A program made the position numbers and the translations under genes. Under the pieces are notes generated by a model. The model did not search any database. It saw only the letters and a program-made list of their open reading frames with translations, and was not told where the DNA came from. From positions 24,954-88,953 of the forward strand of contig CAJQUW010014405.1 in assembly GCA_907163375.1 (NCBI GenBank): a stretch of 64,000 bases of DNA. Reading direction: 5' to 3'. Shown here one piece after another: positions 20,626-30,152 of the stretch. The stretch is from Prostheceraeus crozeri. Its lineage: Eukaryota > Platyhelminthes > Polycladida > Euryleptidae. Positions within the stretch are counted from its first letter, which is position 1. Every line of letters begins with the position of its first letter.

Positions 20626-21194
20626 TACAATTTGGTTTTCATGAAACATTTTTTCAAATCACATATGATGGGAGGCACATCACTTATGTCTTTAATGCCG
20701 GTTATCACAATCTTTCCATTATGGAACACATGAACATGATATGGATGCCAGTTAGTCAATTGAGCTGCTGGAAATAACTCCACTTCATAAGTTAGATTAT
20801 GTGATGATGTAACTTTACGGAAATCATTGTGATAGTGTAATTCACATAACACGGTCATTGTCTTCACTTTCCAATCAGATAATGAATCACCAAGTAAATG
20901 TTCCAAAGTTAAGTGTAGATATGAGAGATCACCCTCCATGACCCTTCCAATACATTGGATTGTTCCATTTGGAAAGAATAGGATAGTGAGAGATCTATCC
21001 TTCCTCTGAATCCTCCATGTTAACATTGAGGGTCTTCCAAGATGTAAGCTCGTTGTCGGCTTCAATTTGCGTTTTATCAGTAACCATTGTTTTCGGTTGG
21101 GTATATTCCTCTCGATCTCTTGTAGATTGAGTTTTGACTTTGCTTTTGTAGTTAACATCCGATTTACAACTTCCAACCGTTTGATGTCCTCCAT
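20625..21194 (-). CDS. TATA-binding-protein-like protein (two TBP repeats)
   Basis: 189 residues. Repeat 1 spans about 8-101, with 'SKLNLQEI' matching the 'KLDLKTI' position of TBP, 'TWRIQRKDRSLTILFFPNG' matching 'MRIREPRTTALIFSSG', and 'QCIGRV' matching 'VCTGAK'. Repeat 2 spans about 109-185, with 'YEVELFPAA' matching 'YEPELFPGL' and 'VHVFHNGKIVITGI' matching 'LLIFVSGKVVLTGA'. Three of the four DNA-intercalating phenylalanine positions are kept (F73/74, F141, F157); the first is replaced by Pro. It probably binds TATA-like promoters, either recruiting host polymerase II to element genes or competing with host TBP; that role is inference. ATG-start; the first 200 bp overlap the PC4-like gene. 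Confidence 0.75.
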   Translation of the reverse strand: MEDIKRLEVVNRMLTTKAKSKLNLQEIERNIPNRKQWLLIKRKLKPTTSLHLGRPSMLTWRIQRKDRSLTILFFPNGTIQCIGRVMEGDLSYLHLTLEHLLGDSLSDWKVKTMTVLCELHYHNDFRKVTSSHNLTYEVELFPAAQLTNWHPYHVHVFHNGKIVITGIKDISDVPPIICDLKKCFMKTKL

Positions 21195-21555
21195 CTTTAA
21201 TGAATGACGTTATCTGTGGTAGTATCTCCCTTGTAAAGGTTTCCCATGTGAAGTCACTGAAACGAAAAAATCGATATTCAACATCTTCACGTTTTGGTGA
21301 ACAGACGTATAGTTTGACTGATGAATCACACTTTATCCATACCTTGTCATCGAGAGGAATCTTGATCCGAGTCTTATGGTTGTCAATGAGATCCGCAAAG
21401 TCTTTCAGTGAAGGCAATGAGTCAATACTAATGCAAACGCCACGATGTTTTCGATCACTATTTGCTATTGAATGACGAAATGCTATTCTTTTAGAATTTG
21501 TTATGTGAACGTTTTGAACGTCACTAAGTTTCCATGTTCTAATGTAATGAGGCAT
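20995..21555 (-). CDS. PC4-like (p15 coactivator) ssDNA-binding protein, tentative
   Basis: 186 residues from the first ATG. 'NVHITNSKRIAFRHSIAN' followed by 'RGVCISIDSLPSLKDFADLID' follows the PC4 pattern of strands plus 'KGISLSxEQWxxLKxLI' helix. The middle 'EYRFFRFSDFTWETF' is distinctive but not recognised. The last 65 residues are low-complexity and overlap the TBP-like gene in another frame. PC4 proteins bind single-stranded or melted promoter DNA and act in transcription and replication, which would suit the neighbouring TBP-like and polymerase genes. A start further upstream (non-ATG) is unlikely. Confidence 0.5.
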   Translation of the reverse strand: MPHYIRTWKLSDVQNVHITNSKRIAFRHSIANSDRKHRGVCISIDSLPSLKDFADLIDNHKTRIKIPLDDKVWIKCDSSVKLYVCSPKREDVEYRFFRFSDFTWETFTREILPQITSFIKDGGHQTVGSCKSDVNYKSKVKTQSTRDREEYTQPKTMVTDKTQIEADNELTSWKTLNVNMEDSEEG

Positions 21556-21617
21556 GTTCCGAAAGCTATGTCTCAAATTTAAGTTTAATGTTTGCCTAAA
21601 GTTTGTTATTTTATTAG

Positions 21618-21788
21618 CTCAACATATCGGAATGATGTTGAGTACAAATTCTTCACATATTCATTCACATTAGGACTACCTATTTATTAGTAATCATTTC
21701 TACATATCGGAAAGATGTAGAAATTTCAATTTTAGTAAGACTACTTATGTATTAGTAAGTGTTGCTACATGTCGGAAGATGCAGCAAT
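21618..21788. promoter_or_regulatory. Three consecutive hairpins with common loop
   Basis: Hairpins at 21618-21642 (8-bp stem CTCAACAT/ATGTTGAG), 21696-21724 (10-bp stem ATTTCTACAT/ATGTAGAAAT) and 21763-21786 (7 of 8 pairs, TGCTACAT/ATGCAGCA). All share the loop (A/G)TCGGAA. Stem sequences differ but stay paired. They lie between the PolB 3' end and the PC4-like gene, so they may act as RNA elements, a promoter or an origin site. Confidence 0.65.
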
Positions 21789-21823
21789 CGCAAGATCTAT
21801 TACAAGTGGAATATTATATTGTT

Positions 21824-21829
21824 TTTATT
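21824..21829 (-). terminator. Polyadenylation signal of the polymerase gene (AATAAA, minus strand)
   Basis: TTTATT on the plus strand, 11 bp beyond the polymerase stop codon. Confidence 0.45.
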
Positions 21830-21839
21830 TAGACTTATT

Positions 21840-23558
21840 CTACATCACCTGTGACAGGAAGGCATCTCCTTCTCTTCGACGGTGATGACTGTCATAGTTT
21901 GAAGAGTCAAACTTTTCACCGAAGTATAGAAGTATATCTTCCAGACGGACAGATGGTGATGTGTATAAACATAGGAAGAAACTATCGGTATCACCTCCAC
22001 AAAGTCGCGTTCTATTTATCAGTGGACATCCTTTTAGATCATTGTAATATAATTGATACATTTCCAACTTACTATAGTCAAGTACTGCTTGACCAACATA
22101 TATTAATTTATTTAAAACTATTGAAGGTTTGTACATTTCCATACCAACCAGATCTTCATCAAATATTTTGTGTTGAACATAGAGAGGATGATTTGACAAT
22201 TTCAGTAGTTGTTTCTCATTGTTGACTAGTTTAAATTTTTTCCTTCTCCTTACATTTTCCATTGTTTTACCATATAAAGAATTATTTTTCAATTTGTAGA
22301 ATGACTTTTCGAAGTCAGTGTTTGATTGAGCCCTCTTTTGAGAGTTCATATCAATGTATGTTTTTAACCAAGGCTTTTGTGTGAATTTTATGCCACTATG
22401 AATCTTCTTGATTCTCATGCCCATGCTCAAGTAAAATTTTAAAATTGAATAGTGGACTACATAATTTTCCCTATCAAATTGATGGAGCAGAAGTTTCTTG
22501 ATAGAAGAAAAATGTGTATTTGGTCTTACTTTTTCATATAGATTTTTCATATAGTGTGAAAACATTCTCTTTTCAATCATCTGCATTTCTGGAGCTAATG
22601 GGAAATCGGCAGTGTCATCATGAATGGCTGCAGGATACTCTAAATCTAAATCAAAAATGTAGCCGATTTCACCATCATCATCTATATTTTGAACATTTTC
22701 TTCATTTAAAAAATTATCTAATTCACTTTCATTCAACCATTTGAAATTTGAGTGGGGTAGATTCCTACTGAGTGAAGAACCGTAAAGGTTATTAACATCT
22801 AAGTAGGTCAAATGTCGACTTTCATGTATATTATTTCCTAATTCTTCAATGCGTGCACGCGCTCGGTGAATGTTGGTGAAAGTCATACCCCCTCTAATTC
22901 CTCGTTCAAATAGATTGTACATATTTTCATCTTGTATGTAGTGTGGGGGATCATTGGAAGAGAAATTTAGTGCTGAGGTAAAGCTAAGATGTGGGAGACT
23001 GACAAAATGTACAGGGTCGACTTCATCCTCACGTTGACTCAATGCTCTAAACACTTCAAATATGTCTGCCAACAATAAAACATCTAACTTCAGATATGCC
23101 AGCATGTAATCACCAAATGTGCTACAATTAAATTCAATCCACGCCTTGTTAGCGTGTTCATATTCACTATCGGAACAGTGCTCACGAGTAAGATCATTAT
23201 AGAATTCAAATTGTGGTGGTAGACAGTCTTCCGTCAACGTGTTTAAGTTTTTGAAGTATGAATATGGAAACACTCCCTTCTGATATAAAACATTATCACT
23301 TAATTGTGGAAATTCTACCCTTAATGTCTCTACATGCTCATACGTTTGCAAGCCCTTGGCTAATTCACTCAAGGATGCACTTAGAAATTGATATGAGTCT
23401 AAGAATTTTAGTTTAAAGTATACTGTCTTCCCTTTGTATTCATTTACAGGGACACTGGCGGATAAAGTTATATATTTTTCAGCAGTTGCTGCTACAACAT
23501 CTAATTTCCAAGACTTCATTCTTCCAATCGCTTGTATAGCAAACGATGTGGCTATCAT
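21840..23558 (-). pseudogene. polB: Family-B DNA polymerase, C-terminal part (shifted frame, truncated end)
   Basis: 572 codons. Exo III is YLKLDVLLLAD (Asp159 of this frame), motif A YLDVNNLYGSSL (Asp254), motif B KLKNNSLYG (422-430) and motif C GGDTDSFF (523-525). These are the protein-primed PolB pattern of Polintons, with TPR insertions in between. The frame begins 80 bp inside the upstream part and needs one base to be skipped between exo II and MKSW. It stops about 40 residues after motif C, where relatives continue with a thumb domain, so the enzyme lacks its end. Confidence 0.85.
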
Positions 23559-25314
23559 AATTTTTAAAATTGTGGAAAAATATGGGGAGCTCCCGTCTGT
23601 TAAGTCTTAACCGGAGATTGCATTTCCTACATAATGTTTGCCTATATCGTCCGGTGATATGATCATGATCACGAACTTTTATGACTTCATCGCTGAATTT
23701 TGATTTACATTTGTTGCAACATTCTGCATTCTCGTGGCGTGCTTTTTCATCCGCTGACAGTGACATTGGCTGCCTAGTTGTTGCACATTGGTTGTCATAT
23801 AAGTCTTGGGCTACAGTTTCTAAGTGGTGCAAGAAACTAATAATGCAATTTTCTCCCTCAAAGAGGTAATACTTGTTTTCAAATTTTGATTGAAGGGCAT
23901 TATGCCAGACATGATAAGCTCCAATAGCCGCAGGTTTATGTATTTTATTATCAATGTAGCACTCTATATCTGCATAAATTACTAAAGGAGGACTTAGTTG
24001 ATATTCCATGCTACTTGTTAGTACTTTTAGATCTGTCGGCATTTTTTCTATTTGTGCTTTTCCTCGAATGCAAAACTGGAAATGTCGTTCTAGTGTTGTC
24101 TTATATGTGAATGACTGAGTGCATCTTTCGCAGAAGTATTTATGTCTTTTTAAAGTTCTCCTATACAATCTTGACAGCTTTGGAATTCCACAATAGTGTG
24201 CTGCTCCATTGTTTAGAATTAGCAAAATATTAACCGTTTGCCTACCAGTAAAGTTACTATTGTAACGAACACCTTTGAGTCCATTTTCATAAAAGTGAAT
24301 GTTAATTTTAATATCATTATTTTTCTCAAATTTTGGAATATCTTTGATTGATACTGGTGTGGAAATGCCTTCCATATTTAGCTCAGATGTCCACTCACTA
24401 TATGATTTTACTTCATTCCTTGAATAAGGTACTTCATTATAATGCAATATTGATAAAACTGCATATAGGAAGCAATCATTTGCATTTGAATTAACATTAA
24501 TGACAGCTTTAGAGTTTTTTAACTTCTTTGGTAGAGGAAATGATTGTCCACCTGACAGTATTGGACTTGTCATTACATTGAACTCTATATTTTGTACATC
24601 ATCTATAATCCAATTGCTACCCTTTTTTGTGAAGGCTTCAATATGATTTATTAGACTATTTAGATGATCCTGAAACCAAGCATCATAGTCATAAATATAG
24701 TTTGAGGATGATGAGGTAAAGTGTGCGAGAAAAGTTTCTTCTTCTTGAGGATTAGAACGGACATAACGAATTTGTGCAATCAGACGACCGCGCAATTGAT
24801 AGCTCCTTAGTAAGTCAGACACTAAATTCCCTAACATGGAACGCATGCTTTCTAAGAATGATGTTATGTCCACAGTAGGTGTTGTTGGCGTGATATCATA
24901 CACACGTGCATGGCCATTGAGTGCGCTTTCACTGAGACTAACAGTTCCATAGTTATAATGCATATTCATCTCACTATTTGTGTTATGTACATTCATATGC
25001 TGTCGAAATCTACTTATAGAGTTATACGTTTTGCCACACCGAGAGCAGTATTGCATAAAGTTTTGTATGTTAGTTGAAGCGCTGGTTGTTGGCTTAGAAG
25101 TAGATCTATTTTGATTATTTGAATTTGACTCTGTTATGCTATCATTCGGTTTATTATTGCATACAAGTCTATGCCTCTTAAGATTATCCATCCTATTCGT
25201 CTTATATGGACACTTGCTACATTGATACGTTTTTCCTAACTTACAAAATTTTTCATGTCGTTGCAAATTGCCTATGAGAGTGAACACTTTTCCACACTTG
25301 GTACAGACAACCAT
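23479..25314 (-). pseudogene. polB: Family-B DNA polymerase, N-terminal part with zinc fingers and exonuclease
   Basis: 611 codons from an ATG with a TATA box 31-39 bp upstream. C2H2-type fingers lie at about 4-24, 32-52, 90-110 and 395-415. Residues 278-380 hold a conserved domain starting 'NDCFLYAVLSILHYN' and ending 'HYCGIPKLSRLY', usual in Polinton PolB. Exo I is IYADIECYI (Asp449, Glu451), a CxxC/HDHITG knuckle follows, and exo II is HNFKNYDSH. The frame then drifts out of homology and stops at 23479; the polymerase domain continues at 23558 in another frame. Either a 1-bp insertion or a frameshift event is required. It would replicate the element from a terminal protein primer. Confidence 0.88.
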
Positions 25315-25344
25315 GATTATTGATGAGGATTGAAATTAGCAAGC

Positions 25345-25353
25345 CCTTATATA
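25345..25353 (-). promoter_or_regulatory. TATA box of the polymerase gene (TATATAAGG)
   Basis: Reads TATATAAGG on the minus strand, 31-39 bp before the ATG, so the 5' UTR would be very short. Confidence 0.6.
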
Positions 25354-25491
25354 CATCTACCATCTAATGACGTCAGCGTCATCACCAGCCAATACCATAT
25401 GTTCCGATCGGTTGTAAAGAGAAAACACATACAATTTTAACAATTATTTTTTTTTTCAAAATAGAAGAAAAAAGAAGTAAAAGTAATGAAG

Positions 25492-27577
25492 TTATAGTTT
25501 GACGCATTTAACAATGCCACTATGATAAAGTTTTAGGTGACTGCAGCTGTCACTACAGCCACCCAAATCGTCCATCCTTGTAAGGCGCACTTTTCTGATC
25601 ACATTTTGGGAACAGTCGAGGTGGACAAGTGTCTCTTTATTGTGCTGTTGACTGGTGGTTACTTGGGAGGCCAACAGGAGGTTTGATTGAGTAATATTTC
25701 TTAGAGACTCAATCAAACCTCTATTGTCCTCCTTCAACTTAGCCTCGCGGGCCTCAGCCTCCTTTAGGCGCTCTTGGCAACGACGGAGTTGCACCTCAAC
25801 GTCTTGTACCTCTTCTGCTGTCGCGTCGAGATCCACATTATACTGCCGGACAGGGAGAGCAGCTGGAGGTGCGGGGGCAGCAGCGTGAGGGGAAGGATCT
25901 GCGGCTAGGATCGGAGAGGAAGGATCTGCGGCTGGGATCGGAGAGGAAGGAGCTGCGGCTGGGATCGGAGAGGAAGGAGCTGCGGCTGGGATCGAAGAGG
26001 AAGGACGCAGTGGAGATAACGGAGCCAGTGTCATCATGGGCGATAAAGGAAGGCGCACACTCCAGCTCGGAGAAGCCCGGATGTGGCTGAACGAGACCTC
26101 CTCCTGAGATTCACACATCGCGGAGTCCTGTAATCGAAAGAAACAATTGTTTATCATCTATTTAGCATTTTACCATTGATGAGATATAAAAGTGAATTTC
26201 TCTTACCTCCGGCTGGATTGTGACCTTCTGATCGGTTCCAACCTCTGTCTGACGGGGCAACGAGTCATTCTAAAAGATAAATCAATCTATTACAAACAAA
26301 AAACATATTTTAATAGAAAATTCTGTACTCATGCAGTTGACCAACTTTGATACTTACATTTGTAACAGGATCATCATCCTCATCGGAAGAAGATGTCGGG
26401 GAAGAAGTCGCTGACGACGTTTCCTCATCAGATGAAGTCGCTGACGAGGTTTCATCGTCCTCTGATGAAGACTCCCGAATCGAATAGGGCTTTTCTTCAT
26501 TGTCTTCCACCGATGTACTTGTCGCTGGCGTCAAAAGGACACTGCGATGCTTCCTGAGGGACAGCGATCGCACAACCTGCAGAGAAAAATAATATAACAT
26601 GCTCGCAACTCATTGACGAAGTATGTATGTTTTTAAAAATACTTGATGCATTTTCAGTTATTGTTGACTGAGACCTATGTAATGACACTTACGGGACTCG
26701 AAGGTAGTCTGCTCCTCGGTGAAGATAAGCGCGGAATTTTCGGGCAGCCTTGAACACTGGGAAACAGCTGAAAGTAGGAAAAATTCATGTTTAATTTCAC
26801 ATTGAGAACTAATAAATAACTGAAATGCTTACATTTCGCAATTTTTCGGCCACTACATCCTCATTAGTCTTTGTCGGGTGAGGTAGCTCACTCTGAAATG
26901 TTTAAGCAATGTTGATTTACTTTATGTATAGAAATAATTAAATTAGTCAATAAATACTTACATCTTTAGCGAACAGTTTCTTCTGAACCAACACCTTGGC
27001 TCTCTTCGGTGGGGGCATCAGTACATCCTGAAATGTTTTACAACATATAATCATTTCATACATAATGAAGTAGTATTTTTTTATTTTTCTGCTGTGAGCC
27101 AGTTATCCGTTGAAACTAGCATGTAGAATTGATGGCACTCACCTCACAATCACTAAAAGTCTCATCGATGAACTCCCGAGACTTAGGAACTTTCCTCTTA
27201 GGAACTCGCGACTTTTGAGGCTTATCCTTTGGAGCAGGTTCATCCAACTGGGAAAGCACGCCTTCAGTCGGTCGATCCTTCCCAAAAAGACGCTCCAACT
27301 TCTTCTTCTCAACTTTGGAGGTTAAGTTCATCCCCTTTCTCCCATTTAGTTGAGCACAAGGGGTGTGCTTGGTAATAAATGCTTTCGCGGAGTCACTATT
27401 CACCTTTGCATCGCTCCTTTCATACCTCTTACACGTGAGGCAGTAGAGGTACGTGCAGTCCTCTCGGAAGGAGCATTCCTTATGCCCGCTTTTGTTCGCA
27501 TGTCGAACGGGCAGTTGGCAAGTCTCACAGAAATGGAAGATGAGACGTTGCCGTGCAATGCTTTCTTGTCGAACCAT
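25492..27577 (-). CDS. Intron-containing gene: Cys/His-rich zinc-binding plus coiled-coil protein, about 517 residues
   Basis: Seven coding exons: 27577-27143, 27027-26962, 26892-26833, 26767-26693, 26576-26358, 26269-26207 and 26127-25492. All six introns are GT-AG, 62-116 bp apart, and every one falls in phase 0. Exon 1 carries Cys17, Cys20, His26, His32, Cys35, Cys41, Cys46, Cys49, His71 and Cys74, probably zinc-binding. The middle exons encode basic, proline-rich and Ser/Asp/Glu-rich stretches. The last exon has a nine-residue Pro/Ala repeat (PAAAPSSPI) then a coiled coil ('EVQLRRCQERLKEAEAREAKL'). No known family. A TATA box and 5' UTR exon lie upstream. It sits between PolB and the right end, and a relative lies in the second element at 56.3 kb. 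Confidence 0.75.
25882..26005. repeat. 27-bp coding tandem repeat
   Basis: Four to five near-identical copies with the core GGATCGGAGAGGAAGGA, encoding the PAAAPSSPI repeat of the coiled-coil gene. Good site for length polymorphism. Confidence 0.8.
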
Positions 27578-28227
27578 TTCTGTAGAGGATAAAAAAATTT
27601 TATTATAATTTAATCTCTTTTTAAATGAGAAATCATTTATGTACCATCTTCAAACCTTTATTAAGTACTAGATTAATGTTTGACAAATCTTAAGAAGAAA
27701 TAAAATTTGAAGTTGAAATTGAAACCGAAAGTCGAAAATTAGATATTTATTCGAAAAGGGTTAGCTCATAAGAAGAGTTGAAATTTGGAAACAGCTGATT
27801 TACTATTATTTAATTTCGAAATTAATTTAATGAAATGAAAGTGAAATTTCGAAAATTTCAACCAATCCTCAATTTGTTTAATTAAACAAGCTTGAATTTT
27901 ATACATCTGTTAGCAGATGACAGACTGAATATTTAAAATGGATGAAGGCTTTATTTAGGTATCTTTTTATTTATTTACAAACTGTGAAAATCTTGTTGAT
28001 TCAAATACACTTACATTTAAACTGATATATTCATGTCTCTCGCTCAGTGACTTAATATAGGATGAAAAATTAAAATAAAAAAACATGGTTAATAATATAA
28101 CATAAAGTGTTCCTATCCTAAAAACCCAAGCTTCTATATTTAAAGCTATTTGGTTATAAAAACTTAATAATGTTCCTACTCCCGAATATCCTATAAAGTA
28201 GCAGAAAATGACAATGAAACTCACTTT

Positions 28228-28336
28228 AGAATTGTAATAAGAACCGGAGAACGGAGGAACGAAGAACGACGTCTGTTATGGACACTAAATAATTTGAAAA
28301 TGAGTGAAAATTCGTTGTGTACAACTTCTTTATATA
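28228..28336 (-). promoter_or_regulatory. TATA box and 5' untranslated exon of the coiled-coil gene
   Basis: TATATAAAG lies at 28336-28328 (minus). About 30 bp on begins a leader without ATG that ends at a strong donor, AAA|GTGAGT (donor at 28227). The matching acceptor is CTACAG|AAATGG (exon from 27579), two bases before the start codon. The intron is about 650 bp. Model is by splice-signal reading only. Confidence 0.5.
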
Positions 28337-28734
28337 TGAAATTGACAAAGCAACTATGAACAAAGACCTTATGACATCACATCTTGGAATTGGTACGGTT
28401 AAACAAAATTGATAACTCAAACAAGAATTGGAACAGCTGGTTTATTTTTAACCTTAGAAATGGAAGTGCCATCATATGTGTTGAAAGATTTCTACATGTA
28501 AACAGTAGAGTGAATTCAAAGTAATATGAACTGATGGACTGATGTATTATTTGATATACATGTTATTATTAATAGTCATATAATGATTCATATTTGAAGT
28601 TATAAAACGTGTGGTTTGAATAGAACATTAAAATTTGAATTAAGCGCTAAATTTCGAAAATTCAAATTTCGCGCCAAAATTCGAATAATCAAATTTAAAG
28701 ATTTTTTCGAAAATTTGAATTTCGCCCCCCCCGC

Positions 28735-28805
28735 CGTGTATGAAGTGTATGAAGTGTATGAAGGTCAAAGGTCAAGGTCAGGTCTAAGGTCAAGGTCAAG
28801 TGTAG
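28735..28805. repeat. Short tandem repeats
   Basis: Three GTATGAAGT units followed by AAGGTCA-type repeats, next to a run of eight C. Simple sequence. Confidence 0.7.
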
Positions 28806-28894
28806 AGGTTTGTATATTATGGTCATTTTTAGTTGTAAAACTTTAACTTTGAAAATTTGTAAACTTAGTCATTTTTGTAAAAAAACTTGGAATT

Positions 28895-29225
28895 TTTCAA
28901 GTTGCATACAGATGCATACAACTAGGATTTTTTCATCAAATGGGTACATACAATATATCATTCGAATGCTCTTTTCATGCTGATTCTAATGGTGTATTGT
29001 ATGACACATGTATGACATATAACTAGAGAGCTACATGTCTTTAAAGAATGGGCTAAAAACTTAGTGAATTTAAAAATCTAACATTTGTCTGCTTGCATAC
29101 AGTTGCATACAACTAGGATTTTCCCATCGAATAGGTACATACCTTATATCATTCTAAAGGTCTTTTCATTCTCATTCTTATGGTGTCGTGTATGACACAT
29201 GTATGATATCATCCTGGACTGCTAC
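28895..29225. repeat. Direct repeat of about 125 bp, two copies
   Basis: Copies at about 28905-29030 and 29094-29215 share GCATACA.TGCATACAACTA, ATAGGTACATAC-type and TATGACACATGTATGA blocks. They lie in the gene-free part of the Polinton between the coiled-coil gene promoter and the 153-residue gene. Nothing coding is seen. Confidence 0.6.
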
Positions 29226-29466
29226 AAGCATTTTAAAATTAACAACATAACTGTTTCTTTAAAAGTTATATGTTCCTATTTATTTCAAGTTGAAGTCTTC
29301 ATACTTGATTTTTTTGTTTCAATTCAGTTATTGAACATCATTAATTGTAGATAGTTATTCCCCTTTCCCATTCAGACCTTAATTGAAGACCGATTTGTGA
29401 AATGATAAAACAAGTCTGTTCATATATACAAATAAATATTAAATAAAGAGATTAAGAAAAAACACA

Positions 29467-29928
29467 CTAAATGTCATCAAGGTAAGGAAAGGGTACAAGT
29501 TTTTTCAAGTCCACTTGCACATGGATCCTGGTCTTCTTGGGCGCACAGGGACAGCGACGTGGTGTGTCAAGGTCGATGACCGAAAATTCGAGAGCGGTTG
29601 TGAGGTTCCGCTCGTTCGGCTCCATCCTCATGAACACCCGTTTGGTGTGATACTTTTTCGGGGCGTTCTTGACTTTGACCGTGACCCGTCCATAAAGTGG
29701 CGTTCGCATGGACTTCTTATTCATGTGACGCATCGTCTCAATTGATACGTCACTATCCTCATCACTCGAGTAGTCGGGCGATGCAGGGGCTTGGGTGAAC
29801 ACCACCGGCTCGTTTGGTGTTGTCGATCGCTCCATCGGAGATTGGGGAGGTGTACTGGTACGTTCCACTGGCGAAGTGGTACGATCAGCAGTAGCGTTCT
29901 CAACTGCGGCTTTCTGTTTGCGATCCAT
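29467..29928 (-). CDS. Unknown accessory protein, acidic/Pro-Ser-rich N-terminus
   Basis: 153 residues from an ATG; a minus-strand TATATAAG is at 30018-30011. The first 65 residues are disordered-looking (TSPVERTSTPPQSP) and end in SSDEDSDVS. The remainder is basic with a strand pattern ('RVTVKVKNAPKKYHTKRVFMRM', 'TRIHVQVDLKKLVPF') and a CPC pair. No family recognised. It is divergently arranged with the gene at 30153, sharing a 224-bp bidirectional promoter region. Confidence 0.6.
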   Translation of the reverse strand: MDRKQKAAVENATADRTTSPVERTSTPPQSPMERSTTPNEPVVFTQAPASPDYSSDEDSDVSIETMRHMNKKSMRTPLYGRVTVKVKNAPKKYHTKRVFMRMEPNERNLTTALEFSVIDLDTPRRCPCAPKKTRIHVQVDLKKLVPFPYLDDI

Positions 29929-30009
29929 TATGACTTGTAGATTTAAAATAGTTGTAACTTGTAAATGTGAGGATTAGAACCTTTGATAAGAATTGGTACA
30001 AACCTCGGA

Positions 30010-30098
30010 CTTATATACTTTTTAAACAAAGGAAATCCTAACAGCCAATCAGAGAGGTACCGAACTTCCCTAAAGAATATATATAACTATATAAAGGA
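30010..30098. promoter_or_regulatory. Bidirectional promoter with two TATA boxes
   Basis: Minus-strand TATATAAG (plus 30011-30018) serves the gene ending at 29467. Plus-strand TATATAACTATATAAAGG at about 30079-30096 serves the gene starting at 30153. Confidence 0.5.
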
Positions 30099-30152
30099 TG
30101 ACATTGTTCCAAACTGTTAAGTACTTATCCTCAACGTTCCATAACAAGAAGC

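Noticed and set aside
21603-21800. Rho-independent terminators
   Set aside because: The hairpins lack a T-run, the genome is animal, and loops are conserved, so bacterial termination is not a sensible reading.
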